64,000 nucleotides of DNA from DASYKT01 sp963718105 (GCA_963718105.1 OY970352.1:4526001-4590000), one strand, 5' to 3'. Shown: positions 53,738-61,998, counted from the stretch's first letter. The notes: generated from the sequence alone by a model not told the origin. Translations and numbers: made by a program.

Positions 53738-53871
53738 AATGAGGTCAGAACCGGGAGTAAGCTCCCCTCCTGCCGGAGGAGGGGTGGCAGCCGCTTCGGC
53801 TGACGGGGTGGTTCTCTCTTTTATCAAAGCAAAGGAAACCCCTCGCTACCGCTTCGGGTTCTGACCTCATT
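53738..53871. repeat. Nested repeat: GGTCAGAACC palindrome carrying a family 2 copy
   Basis: The outer inverted repeat is 15 bp exact: AATGAGGTCAGAACC at 53738-53752 and its complement at 53857-53871. Inside, 53760-53815 is a family 2 element (AGCTCCCCTCCTGCCGGAGG ... GGGGTGGTTCT) like those at 851-968. The remainder of this 396-bp gap (53653-54048) shows nothing else. Confidence 0.82.
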
Positions 53872-54048
53872 GCTGACGACGCCCACCATTACCTACAATG
53901 TCCCGAAAAAAGCCAATTTGCAATAAACTCTGTGTTCAACATCGGCATTTTCTGCTATATTTGGCCTGTCTCGAACTCCCGTCAAAGACCTTTCTCTTCC
54001 ACCGGTAAGGAATTCGGACTACAAATAATAAAATCAGGAGAAAATTTG

Positions 54049-54228
54049 ATGAAAAAAATGATTAAAACCTTTTTACTGGTGTTAGCTCTTACTTTTGTGG
54101 TTCTTGCCACCACCGGTGATATCCCCATTCCGGGTGTCGCTGGTTGTGCTCCCGGCCTTTGGTATCCCGAAAGCCAGGTCTGCTGCTACCCCGGTCTGGC
54201 TTGCCCGATGGACGGACCGATCGGTTAA
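54049..54228 (+). CDS. Small secreted Cys-containing protein (59 aa)
   Basis: Start at 54049 with AGGAG at the correct distance. The precursor has a strong signal peptide (MIKTFLLVLALTFVVLATTG). The mature peptide would be about 36 residues, rich in Pro, Gly and Cys: GVAGCAPGLWYPESQVCCYP then GLACPMDGPIG. Four Cys suggest two disulfides. I know no family. A hairpin follows (54251-54289), so it is a defined transcription unit. The next gene downstream is another small secreted protein. Confidence 0.7.
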   Translation: MKKMIKTFLLVLALTFVVLATTGDIPIPGVAGCAPGLWYPESQVCCYPGLACPMDGPIG

Positions 54229-54250
54229 ACACCACTAGATAAAATAACGG

Positions 54251-54289
54251 ATAACCACAAAATGCCGGTTGGCGGTGTTTTGTGGTTAT
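54251..54289 (+). terminator. Possible terminator after the 59-aa gene
   Basis: A 12-bp exact stem, ATAACCACAAAA with TTTTGTGGTTAT, around a 15-nt loop. Only short T runs follow, so terminator strength is uncertain. Confidence 0.55.
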
Positions 54290-54433
54290 TGCTGTTTCTG
54301 ACTGCCCTGATCCCGATGACCGTTTGATTGCTTTAATATTATAAAGATGCGATATTCATTATCGTTTAAAGGGGCAGAAACCAAGGCGGTTAGGGAGCGT
54401 GTATCCCATTCTTTTTACACTGAAGGACATTCT

Positions 54434-54898
54434 ATGAAAAACAAATTCTTTTTTATTCTGGCGGCGTGTGTCATGTTGTTCGTTTTATCAAGCCTTACCA
54501 TGGCCCAGGAAAAATGTACCGAGGAAAACTCGATCAAGCGCGTTTCCAAAAGCCGTTCCGGCAATTTCGAATATGTGACGTTTGACGTCGGCTCGGAAGC
54601 ACCGGAGTATTCGGTGAGCAACGCCAAGCGCCCCTTTCAAATGTACGGCGACGAAAAGATCTTGCGGATAAAAGGAAACTATTTTAAGGGCATCGTCTTT
54701 CGCGGGGTCTATTGGACGTGCGTGATCGGCCGGAATCTTAAAGCCGCTACTTCGCAGATCATGGACGTGAAAAATATCGAGCAGTTCGAGGGCCAGGTGG
54801 AATACATCATCGGCTACCGCACCAAGTCAAAATACGTCGGCGTCTCAATGACCGGCACCGGCTCAAACCGCCACGTGGTGCTGAAGTTTAAAAGGTAG
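54434..54898 (+). CDS. Small secreted protein of unknown function
   Basis: Start chosen at 54434 (MKNKFFFILAACVMLFVLSS), with GAAGGA upstream; the frame extends to 54347. 154 aa with a signal peptide ending LTMAQ. The mature domain is all-beta: GNFEYVTFDVGSEAPEYSVS, EKILRIKGNYFKGIVFRGVY, FEGQVEYIIGYRTKSKYVGV, SNRHVVLKFKR. The pattern loosely recalls the AMIN/AMIN-like fold of peptidoglycan-binding proteins, but this is a guess. Confidence 0.7.
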   Translation: MKNKFFFILAACVMLFVLSSLTMAQEKCTEENSIKRVSKSRSGNFEYVTFDVGSEAPEYSVSNAKRPFQMYGDEKILRIKGNYFKGIVFRGVYWTCVIGRNLKAATSQIMDVKNIEQFEGQVEYIIGYRTKSKYVGVSMTGTGSNRHVVLKFKR

Positions 54899-54904
54899 AA
54901 ATTA

Positions 54905-55339
54905 TTATGCGGAATGCATAATAATCAATAGAGTTATCCAACTTAAAATTAGGACAAGTAGAAAAACGATACGCATGCGTTTTATTGAGATATTCCTACC
55001 AAATTTATTGGATAGCTCTTTCGGAGGGTCAGTGAAAAGAAAATGATGGGTAAGGTTTGCCTTCTTTTCTAACTCGCGCAATCTATAAAATCGAATCGAT
55101 GAAAGCCATGAGAGGCGCGTTGCAACGAGCCACCAATAAATATAAAGTGCTACAGAAAACACTGCTAATGCATAGCGTATCCCGGGAAATTGGGCTGCGA
55201 ATGCAAACGAACCGTAAGAAAGCGGCAGAAGCACTGCTGCCAGTTGATAGATAATCGTATCGTCCTGACGCTGACTTTGACAGAGTTCAACGTATTCTAG
55301 GCGTTCCTCGTCGCTTAATTTCTGGGAAGATGCACTCAT
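54905..55339 (-). CDS. Small membrane protein of unknown function
   Basis: 144 aa with three hydrophobic helices: IIYQLAAVLLPLSYGSFAFA, then FPGIRYALAVFSVALYIYWWL, and MRIVFLLVLILSWITLLIIM at the C-terminus. A charged loop (FYRLRELEKKANLTHHFLF) lies between helices 2 and 3. The layout resembles small effector-like membrane proteins of the RipA/DUF-type, but I recognise no family. It lies 16 bp downstream of the DNA methyltransferase gene and is probably co-transcribed with it. Somewhat AT-richer than the genes further on. Confidence 0.65.
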   Translation of the reverse strand: MSASSQKLSDEERLEYVELCQSQRQDDTIIYQLAAVLLPLSYGSFAFAAQFPGIRYALAVFSVALYIYWWLVATRLSWLSSIRFYRLRELEKKANLTHHFLFTDPPKELSNKFGRNISIKRMRIVFLLVLILSWITLLIIMHSA

Positions 55340-55355
55340 TAATAATTAACAATAA

Positions 55356-56138
55356 TTAACCAATTTCTTGATTAAGTGGGACTCCTTTGTAGACTCGCTC
55401 GATCCTATCCAAAATAGTCCGGTAATAATCTTTATTTATTTCAAAGGCCGCGTAGTTTCGCGCGTTTAATAAACAAGCGGCGACGGTGGTGCCGGAGCCC
55501 GCAAAGGGATCTAAGACGATTCCGCCAACAGGACAGGAAGCGCGCACCATGCGTTCGATTATTTCGAGCGGTTTTTGCGTCGGGTGATTTTCGCGTTCGC
55601 TGTGTATGCGGTGCAGGCGCGAAACGGACCAGACGTCTTTCGGGTTGTAGCCAACCTCGAGCCATTTTTTGCCGACAAAAATCGAGCGTGAGCGCGCCTT
55701 TTTTGTTTCAGCGTCGTAGGGGATGCGCACGGCGTCAAGATCGAAGTAGTAATCTTTTGAGCGCGCGAAAAATCCGATGGTGTCGTGCACCGAGCTATAG
55801 CGCCGGGTCGAGCCGCCCATGCTCGGGACTTTGCGGTCCCAGATAATCTCGTTGATCATCGTCATTTTTGTTTTGAGAAACGAAAAAATCTCCGGGCTGT
55901 AGCGCCAGGTGGCAAAGATATAAAGGCTGCCATTTTCTTTTAATTTTGGAATAGCGAGCGCGAGCCAATTCCTGGTCCACTCCAAAAATTCGGCTGATTC
56001 CTGCCGGTCGGAATCGTTACCGTAATCTTTACCGAGATTGTAAGGCGGATCGGCGACTATCAGATCGACGCTCGCGTCGGGGATGCGTTTTACACCGCTC
56101 AAGAAATCTTCGTTGTAGACCTTGTTAAGCCAGCTCAT
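55356..56138 (-). CDS. DNA methyltransferase, N6-adenine or N4-cytosine (class beta)
   Basis: 260 aa. Catalytic motif IV is DPPYNLGK near residue 31 and the SAM motif I, VLDPFAGSGTTVAACLL, is near the C-terminus; this order marks class beta. NHPTQKPLEIIERMV precedes motif I, as usual. DPPY fits adenine methylation or N4-cytosine. The target recognition region is the central RRYSSVHDTIGFFARSKDYY segment. No restriction endonuclease is adjacent, so it looks like a solitary methylase. Its start overlaps the stop of the upstream gene (TAATG), indicating translational coupling. Confidence 0.9.
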   Translation of the reverse strand: MSWLNKVYNEDFLSGVKRIPDASVDLIVADPPYNLGKDYGNDSDRQESAEFLEWTRNWLALAIPKLKENGSLYIFATWRYSPEIFSFLKTKMTMINEIIWDRKVPSMGGSTRRYSSVHDTIGFFARSKDYYFDLDAVRIPYDAETKKARSRSIFVGKKWLEVGYNPKDVWSVSRLHRIHSERENHPTQKPLEIIERMVRASCPVGGIVLDPFAGSGTTVAACLLNARNYAAFEINKDYYRTILDRIERVYKGVPLNQEIG

Positions 56139-56788
56139 TATTTTTCGTTTATTTTTTGCTTAGGCTTTGGGGGCTTTGGGGGCTTTGGGGCCCTTGCGGC
56201 CAGCAGGTGCGCGAAGGGAAGTTTTTTCACCGTTTTATAGATGTCAAATTTACTCAGCGATACCGGATCGCTTTTGGGATCGATCTTTTTGAATTTTTTG
56301 GTTTTCAGATCGCGGTAGCGGGTCGCTTTTTTTAGCTGCTTACCCGCGGCGCTGAAATAGATCTCCTGTTCGACGATCAGGTCTCCGTAAAAAGTACGAA
56401 AGTCCGATTCGACCTTGGCGAGCGAGCCGTCAGCGCGGAAATAGTGATAGACATAATTTACCCAATCGCCCGAGCCGCTAAAAAGTGTGGTGCTTACTTC
56501 CGCGATCCTGCCCGATTGTTTCCAGCAATAGGCGATCTCATAGGTCTCGCTTTTTTCGCGAAATTTATCCAGCGCTTTTTCCGAATCAAACTGGCGCCAT
56601 TTTGACCTGGTCGATGTTTGCGATGCGGTATCGGCAAAAACAAGCTGCGGAGCTTTATTGCGCTTTACGTAAGCATCGATCTTTTTGGTGTAGGCATCGA
56701 TGGTACCGACCTCGGCGGCTTTGTCCGCCTGCCCAAAGGCGGCGCAGGCAATTGCCAGGACCAATAGAACCAAAAGGATTTTCTTCAT
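56138..56788 (-). CDS. Secreted protein of unknown function with Pro/Lys tail
   Basis: 216 aa with a signal peptide (MKKILLVLLVLAIACAAFGQ). The mature protein has KIDAYVKRNKAPQLVFADTA, ETYEIAYCWKQSGRIAEVST, NYVYHYFRADGSLAKVESDF and YFSAAGKQLKKATRYRDLKT, a beta-strand series typical of small periplasmic proteins. The tail APKPPKPPKPKQKINEK is encoded by a short tandem repeat (GGGGGCTTT units). No family recognised. It overlaps the methyltransferase gene (TAATG). Confidence 0.72.
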   Translation of the reverse strand: MKKILLVLLVLAIACAAFGQADKAAEVGTIDAYTKKIDAYVKRNKAPQLVFADTASQTSTRSKWRQFDSEKALDKFREKSETYEIAYCWKQSGRIAEVSTTLFSGSGDWVNYVYHYFRADGSLAKVESDFRTFYGDLIVEQEIYFSAAGKQLKKATRYRDLKTKKFKKIDPKSDPVSLSKFDIYKTVKKLPFAHLLAARAPKPPKPPKPKQKINEK

Positions 56789-56864
56789 ATATATTTTTCG
56801 AAAAGCATTCTAAAATGCATCAGTGGATATTTAATCACTAGTCGTAAAAAATTACACTAACAAA

Positions 56865-58202
56865 ATGACCGACAATAGTTTACCACCATCTGTAAAGCCC
56901 GACCTGATCGGCGGGCATTTTCGCACATTCAGGAAAGACCCGACCGCTTTTCTGTCGCGGATGGCGGCGCTTGGCGATGTCACTACGTTCCGGATGGGAT
57001 CGATGCAGGCGTATTTTGTAAATCATCCCGATCTGGTGCGCGATGTGCTGGTGGTAAACGCGCATAAGTTTCACAAAGGCCGCGCTTTAAAACGCGCCAA
57101 GAACCTGCTGGGCGAGGGCCTGCTGACCAGCGAGGAAGATTTTCACCTCCGCCAGCGGCGGCTGGTGCAGCCTGCTTTCCACAAACAGCGCATCATCTCT
57201 TATGCCGAGGCAATGACCGCTTACGCCGAGCGAATGGGCGACGAATGGCAGGAGGGCGAAGTGCGCGACATCGATCATGAGATGATGCGTCTGACGCTGC
57301 AGATCGTGGCTAAAACGCTGTTTAGCGCCGATATTACCGATGATGCTGATGAGGTTGGCGCGGCGATGACCACTATCGTCAACCTTTTTAATTTTTTGCT
57401 GCTGCCTTTTTCGGAAATACTCGAGAAACTGCCGATCCCGCATTCGATCCGTTTTCGCCGCGCCAAAGCAAAGCTGGACGAAATAATTTACGGCTTTATC
57501 AACGAACGCCGGGCGAGCGGCGAAGATAAAGGCGACCTGCTCTCGATGCTGCTGCTCTCGCAGGACGAAGAAGGCGGAGGCGGGATGAGCGACGTGCAGG
57601 TGCACGACGAATGCCTGACGCTTTTTCTGGCTGGCCACGAAACTACCGCTAATCTGTTGACGTGGACGTGGTACCTGCTTTCGCAAAACCCGGAAGCGGA
57701 AAGAAAATTACACGAAGAATTAGACCGCGTTTTACAGGGACGGATTCCTGCATTCGAGGACTTGCCGAACTTGAAATATACCGAAAGCGTTATCGCGGAA
57801 TCGATGCGGCTGTATCCGCCGGCGTGGGTCGTCGGGCGGCTGGTGGTCGAAGAGCATGAGTTTAACGGCTATAAAGCTGCGCCGCATTCGCTGGTGCTGG
57901 TGAGCGAGTATGTGATGCACCGCGACCCGCGTTATTGGGAGGATGCCGGTGAATTTAAACCTGAGAGATGGGAAACATTGAGTGTAAAAGAAGCTTCGCA
58001 GCGCTACATTTATTTCCCGTTTGGAGGCGGCGTGCGGCGCTGCATCGGCGAACAGTTTGCCTGGGCGGAAGGAATCTTGCTGCTCGCCACACTCGCCCGC
58101 AAATGGAAACTAAGATTGCAGCCGGAACAAAAAATTGGCCTAAAGCCCCAGATAACTCTCCGGCCGAAATTCGGTATGCGGATGAGAATAGAAGAGAGGT
58201 AG
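56865..58202 (+). CDS. Cytochrome P450
   Basis: 445 aa soluble P450 without membrane anchor. Haem-binding loop: YFPFGGGVRRCIGEQFAWAE with the axial Cys. I-helix: LFLAGHETTANLLTWTWYLL (AGxET). K-helix: ESMRLYPPAW (ExxR), with a PERF-like FKPERWETL. It begins with a proline-rich start (LPPSVKPDLIGGHFRTF). The family cannot be fixed from sequence alone; the length and motifs fit bacterial fatty-acid, terpene or alkane hydroxylases. No ferredoxin gene is adjacent, so partners are encoded elsewhere. Confidence 0.94.
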   Translation: MTDNSLPPSVKPDLIGGHFRTFRKDPTAFLSRMAALGDVTTFRMGSMQAYFVNHPDLVRDVLVVNAHKFHKGRALKRAKNLLGEGLLTSEEDFHLRQRRLVQPAFHKQRIISYAEAMTAYAERMGDEWQEGEVRDIDHEMMRLTLQIVAKTLFSADITDDADEVGAAMTTIVNLFNFLLLPFSEILEKLPIPHSIRFRRAKAKLDEIIYGFINERRASGEDKGDLLSMLLLSQDEEGGGGMSDVQVHDECLTLFLAGHETTANLLTWTWYLLSQNPEAERKLHEELDRVLQGRIPAFEDLPNLKYTESVIAESMRLYPPAWVVGRLVVEEHEFNGYKAAPHSLVLVSEYVMHRDPRYWEDAGEFKPERWETLSVKEASQRYIYFPFGGGVRRCIGEQFAWAEGILLLATLARKWKLRLQPEQKIGLKPQITLRPKFGMRMRIEER

Positions 58203-58209
58203 TGTCTAC

Positions 58210-58383
58210 TTAACTTTTGACCCAAACAGCTTTGCCGTTTTTAATAGTGGCGACAGGGTTTCCGACCAGCTTGTGCGCTTTGACCGCTTCACGAACTGCT
58301 TTTCGCAGGATGGCAGTAAGACGTTTTTCATCGGAGAGAATCTCTTTGATCCGATCTTTCTTTGTTACTTTATGGGCTTTCAT
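58210..58383 (-). CDS. Small basic protein overlapping a zeta-like toxin gene
   Basis: 57 aa from the Met at 58383; the frame also offers a start at 58392. Sequence features: KKDRIKEILSDEKRLTAIL then KAVREAVKAHKLVGNPVATI, then a short beta tail ending AVWVKS. It overlaps the end of the AAA/zeta gene by 14 to 23 bp, so the two are coupled. Small basic partners of this size are usual beside COG4185-type ATPases, which suggests an antitoxin or accessory role. The evidence for function is only its position. Confidence 0.7.
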   Translation of the reverse strand: MKAHKVTKKDRIKEILSDEKRLTAILRKAVREAVKAHKLVGNPVATIKNGKAVWVKS

Positions 58384-58951
58384 ATTTTCCACTTATATTT
58401 TGCCATAATTTAGGTTTTAATACATTAACCGTTTGCAGCAATGTTCCTTTGGCGATCAAAACAGGTTGCGATAGGGCGGAGTTATCGTAAAAATACCAGT
58501 TATCTGCAATTGGCAGATACAAACGGAAAAAATTTTCTAACCCCTTCTTATAACGCCTGTTAATAGTTTCCATCGGAATGTTATGACCGCCTCGACGAAC
58601 TCTTTCGGCAACGCGCATTAATGCCAGATCGGCATTTCTCAACCAAAGGAAAATCAAGGTGAATTCATAATCGCGTTCGCGCAATGCATTTAGCTGACGT
58701 AAAAAACTTTTTGTGGAAAGAGTAGTTTCATAGGCAAAATCCGTTTTTGCTTCAGCGAGTTCATTCAAGCGTTTTAGCATTATCTTGCCGGCAGAAATAG
58801 CGGTTTTTTCTGGAGAGAAGGCAGACAGGCCTTGGGCAATCGTGTCGGCGTTGACAAACTCTGAAACCCCTAAACTATCTCTTAACAGATAAGGGGCAAT
58901 GGTAGATTTGCCAGCGCCGTTAGGTCCCGCGATAACTACTACATGAGGCAT
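58370..58951 (-). CDS. Zeta-toxin-like AAA ATPase/kinase (COG4185 type)
   Basis: 193 aa. Walker A is VVIAGPNGAGKST at the N-terminus; YETTLSTKSFLRQLNALRER is the zeta-toxin-like second motif (ETTL). EFTLIFLWLRNADLALMRVA and ERVRRGGHNIPMETINRRYK form the third, with several Arg for phosphate binding. The C-terminal helix contains NFFRLYLPIADNWYFYDNS. Zeta toxins phosphorylate UDP-GlcNAc, but this group is only distantly related and its substrate is not established. It forms a two-gene unit with the small protein encoded downstream. Confidence 0.85.
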   Translation of the reverse strand: MPHVVVIAGPNGAGKSTIAPYLLRDSLGVSEFVNADTIAQGLSAFSPEKTAISAGKIMLKRLNELAEAKTDFAYETTLSTKSFLRQLNALRERDYEFTLIFLWLRNADLALMRVAERVRRGGHNIPMETINRRYKKGLENFFRLYLPIADNWYFYDNSALSQPVLIAKGTLLQTVNVLKPKLWQNISGKYESP

Positions 58952-58992
58952 CTTCGCATATTACTTTAACGAGAAGCATACAACAACTTATT

Positions 58993-60300
58993 CTAGATAA
59001 AATTAGTGCCGGGAATTATCTCACAAAGCTCCTTAAAATTCGTGGTATGCGAACCGGCTTTATTTACGTCGGATTTGCCATACCAGCTCTCTTTTCGTTT
59101 TCTGATCTCCTTTTCCTTGAGCGCGTTAAAAAAGCGAAGCGTGTCGCGTCCCCAGCGGCGATTCATTTTGTCCATCACATTCATCAGGTTGTGCATCCGG
59201 CGGCAGTATTCTTCATCCAGCAGGCGCGCATTTGCTCCGGTAAAGGGCGTCAGATCGGTGAGGATCACGCCGGCGCGTTTGTACCCGAAAGCCGGATCGT
59301 AAATTCGGTCGAGGCAGTCAAATGCCCAGTGAAGCAATTCAGGGTTGGCGTCGCTCGGCACGCAGGAAGTATAGGTGGCGGTATTTGAATAATAACCGTT
59401 ACCGGTTTTAAAGCGATCGCTGCTTATATGAACGGACAGTGCCCCGGCAATAAAACCAAGCTTGCGCATCCGCTCTGCCGCGCGGGTCAAAAACATCGAA
59501 ACCGCTTCTTTCATTTCCTGCCTGGTGGACACTATTTTTCCAAACGAGCGCGAGCAGGTAACGGCCCGCCGCGCAGCCAGCTCGTCGGGCGTATGGGTCA
59601 GCGAATAGCAGGACGTTCCCCGCAGCTCCAGCACCGTTCGCGCGCCCAGCACGGAAAGAGTTTTTCGCACCCAGTGCAGATCGGCATTACGCAGCGCCAG
59701 TGCGTTGACGATACCGTGTTCTTTCAGTTTTTTGGCCGTGCCGTGGCCGATGCCCCACACGGCTTCCACCGGAATGCCGGCTAATACATATTCAATGTCC
59801 GCGTCTCCGGCGTTATAAAGATCGACAATTTCGTCGGTCTTTTTCCCCAAATAATTAGCAAGTTTGGCCAATGTTTTAGTTTTGGCGAATCCGATCGATA
59901 CCGGCAAGCCGGTAAACTTTTTGACGCGGTCACGGATCTCCGCTCCGCGCTTTTTTAACGGCGCAGACGGCGGCATAAGGAAAAACGCTTCGTCGATGGA
60001 ATAGATCTGAATGTCGGGTGAGTAATCCTCCAACAACTCCATCACCCGCGAAGACATATCTCCGTAAAGTTCGAAATTTGCCGATTTAACAAAGACATTA
60101 TGTTTTTCAATAATATCTTTGACCTTAAACAACGGCGCCGCCATCGCAATCCCCAACTCTTTTGCTTCCCTGCTGCGGGAAATGATGCAGCCGTCATTGT
60201 TGGACAATACGACCACGGGCCGCTTGTGCAGGCGCGCATTAAAAACGCGCTCGACCGAGGCGTAAAAGTTGTTGCAATCAAGTAGGGCAAATACAGTCAT
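58993..60300 (-). CDS. umuC: Y-family DNA polymerase UmuC (Pol V catalytic subunit)
   Basis: Start at 60300 (MTVFALLDCNNFYASVERVF); a longer frame to 60390 only adds sequence from the palindrome upstream. 435 aa. Active-site residues: FALLDCNNFYASVE (metal Asp), YSIDEAFF (catalytic Asp-Glu pair), RPVVVLSNNDGCIISRSREA. The HhH region VWGIGHGTAKKL and the little-finger domain follow, with the family-specific C-terminus MNRRWGRDTLRFF. Used for translesion synthesis. It follows umuD, separated by a long perfect palindrome. Confidence 0.94.
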   Translation of the reverse strand: MTVFALLDCNNFYASVERVFNARLHKRPVVVLSNNDGCIISRSREAKELGIAMAAPLFKVKDIIEKHNVFVKSANFELYGDMSSRVMELLEDYSPDIQIYSIDEAFFLMPPSAPLKKRGAEIRDRVKKFTGLPVSIGFAKTKTLAKLANYLGKKTDEIVDLYNAGDADIEYVLAGIPVEAVWGIGHGTAKKLKEHGIVNALALRNADLHWVRKTLSVLGARTVLELRGTSCYSLTHTPDELAARRAVTCSRSFGKIVSTRQEMKEAVSMFLTRAAERMRKLGFIAGALSVHISSDRFKTGNGYYSNTATYTSCVPSDANPELLHWAFDCLDRIYDPAFGYKRAGVILTDLTPFTGANARLLDEEYCRRMHNLMNVMDKMNRRWGRDTLRFFNALKEKEIRKRKESWYGKSDVNKAGSHTTNFKELCEIIPGTNFI

Positions 60301-60311
60301 TGGATCAGGGC

Positions 60312-60385
60312 AGGCGGAAACGCGACAGTTATGGAGCGTGTTTCGTTTTAAATTTACACGCTCCATAACTGTCGCGTTTCTGCCT
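60312..60385. repeat. Long inverted repeat in the umuD-umuC gap
   Basis: The core arms 60318-60340 and 60357-60379 are 23-bp exact complements (AAACGCGACAGTTATGGAGC and on), separated by 16 bp; extending outward to 60312 and 60385 gives one mismatch. It fills most of the umuD-umuC gap and could attenuate or stabilise the polycistronic mRNA. Confidence 0.85.
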
Positions 60386-60386
60386 T

Positions 60387-60836
60387 TCAATGTCTCGTGA
60401 TCGAATACATCACCCGTCCCCAGACTTCGAAGTCGGTCTCCGGCGTGATCTCGATCGGCGGATAAGCAGGATTTCTCGATAGCAGGCGAAACTTATCCGG
60501 GTGTTTCATTTCCAGCTCTTTCACGCACATTTCGTTTTCCACCCGCGCCACGACTATATCGCCGCTGCGCGCATCGACGGAGCGGTCTACTACCAGGATC
60601 GCGCCGGGTTTGATCCCCGCGCCGATCATCGAATCGCCCTCGACGCGAATGTAATAGGTCGCCAGCGGATGAGCGACCAATTCCGTGTTGAGATCGATAC
60701 GGCCCTCGAGAAAATCATCGGCGGGCGAAGGGAATCCGGCGGCGACCCGCGAAAGTATCAAAGGCCGCGTTATTTTACTTGACCGGTCCGCGGCATGGAC
60801 CTGTAAACGGCCGAAAATATTTGCTGAAATAGCCAT
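60387..60836 (-). CDS. umuD: UmuD-like SOS error-prone repair protein
   Basis: Start at 60836 (MAISANIFGRLQVHAADRSS); the frame runs to 60890. 149 aa, near the usual UmuD size. The S24 peptidase core: cleavage site VAAGFPSPADDF (Ala-Gly), catalytic Ser in RVEGDSMIGAGIKPG and Lys in VARVENEMCVKEL. RecA filament should trigger self-cleavage to UmuD', which then partners with UmuC. The umuC gene lies 86 bp downstream across a palindrome. An upstream SOS box is likely but I cannot identify one. Confidence 0.92.
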   Translation of the reverse strand: MAISANIFGRLQVHAADRSSKITRPLILSRVAAGFPSPADDFLEGRIDLNTELVAHPLATYYIRVEGDSMIGAGIKPGAILVVDRSVDARSGDIVVARVENEMCVKELEMKHPDKFRLLSRNPAYPPIEITPETDFEVWGRVMYSITRH

Positions 60837-60992
60837 TACAATATTTCTTGCTTTCGACAAATTCTCATAGATGAAACAGAGAGTAAACATTTAATACCCG
60901 CAGCGCCCAGGTGTCAACTAAAAAATTCTCTTTATAACGGCTTTTCGTCCAGCCTAATAATGGCTCTGTCCAATAAGATCACGGACAGGGCC

Positions 60993-61053
60993 ACGAATGT
61001 CACAAATACCACGAATAGAAAATGTTTAATTCGTGTTATTTGTGCAATTAGTG
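60993..61053. repeat. Inverted repeat of CACGAAT units
   Basis: CCACGAATGTCACAAATACC on the left is loosely complementary to ATTCGTGTTATTTGTGCAAT on the right. It lies in the 290-bp gap between umuD and the esterase gene, which also contains a short stem CTGTCC/GGACAG at 60966-60988 and nothing else evident. Confidence 0.6.
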
Positions 61054-61129
61054 GCGAATAAAAGAACCGGGTGGCTTTACATCTTAATAAGAAAACCGGC
61101 TTTATAGGTAAAGCCTTTATAATAAAAAA

Positions 61130-61909
61130 GTGATAAGCGAGCAGATCCAACATCATTACGCGTTCGGCTCAGGCAAAACCGTGGTAAAGCGCGATATCAG
61201 CATCTACCTGCCGCCCGAGTATTTCACTCATCCCGATCAGCGGTTTCCTACGCTCTATATGCAGGACGGGCAAAATCTCTTTGATCCGAAGACCTCGTTT
61301 GCCGGCACGGCCTGGCGGGCCGATGAAACGGCTCAGGAATTGATACAAAAAAAGAAAATTCAGCCCCTGATGATCGTTGCGGCCGGCAACACTGCCGATC
61401 GCCTGGACGAATACACGCCGGTGAGCGCTCGCGGGCGCGGCGGCCGCGCCGGTGAATATGGACAGTTTTTGATCGAGGAACTAAAGCCTTTTATCGATCG
61501 CGAATATCGCACCATGCCGCAGCGCGAATTTACCGGTGTTGGAGGTTCATCGCTCGGCGGGCTTTTTGCGCTGCACATGGGTTTTACACGGCCCGATGTT
61601 TTTGGGCGAATTGCGGCGATGTCGCCGAGTATTTGGTGGGCAAACGGTTTTCTTCTGCGCGAAGCCGCCGCCTTGCCGGGAAGATCGCCGCTGCGAATAT
61701 GGCTGGACATGGGCCGGCGCGAAGGCCGCTATTTCCTCGCGCAGACCCGGCAGATGCAGGACATACTGCGCGGCAAAGGCTGGCGAAAAAACCGCAAAGC
61801 CGCTCTGGCCGATTTTCGCTATCTGGAAGCAACTCGCGCGCGGCATGACGAATATTCCTGGGGCGCGAGGTTCGATAAAGTGTTAAAATTTTTGTATCCG
61901 AAGATCTGA
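61130..61909 (+). CDS. Esterase (Esterase_D / Fes-like family)
   Basis: 259 aa from a GTG start. Serine esterase of the PF00756 group, which includes enterochelin esterase Fes and antigen-85-like acyltransferases. Features: RDISIYLPPEYFTHPDQRFP, TLYMQDGQNLFDPKTSFAG, nucleophile elbow GVGGSSLGGLFALHMG and DEYSWGARFDKVLKFLYP near the C-terminus with the His in RARHDEYSW. No signal peptide, so cytoplasmic. It may hydrolyse siderophore, carbohydrate or cinnamate esters. A GCCGCAAAG-type palindrome follows its stop. Confidence 0.88.
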   Translation: MISEQIQHHYAFGSGKTVVKRDISIYLPPEYFTHPDQRFPTLYMQDGQNLFDPKTSFAGTAWRADETAQELIQKKKIQPLMIVAAGNTADRLDEYTPVSARGRGGRAGEYGQFLIEELKPFIDREYRTMPQREFTGVGGSSLGGLFALHMGFTRPDVFGRIAAMSPSIWWANGFLLREAAALPGRSPLRIWLDMGRREGRYFLAQTRQMQDILRGKGWRKNRKAALADFRYLEATRARHDEYSWGARFDKVLKFLYPKI

Positions 61910-61914
61910 GAAGT

Positions 61915-61998
61915 ATTGCCGCAAAGAGGCGCATAAAACGCAAAAAGCAGATAATGAGACAAAGATTTTTCTGTGCTTTCTGCGCATTTTTGCGGCTA
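61915..61998. repeat. Family 6 palindromic repeat (copy 1)
   Basis: GCCGCAAAGAGGCGCATAAA on the left, GCGCATTTTTGCGGC on the right, with AT-rich interior. It is 50 bp upstream of the serine hydrolase gene. A second copy (63280-63357) follows that gene. Confidence 0.75.
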
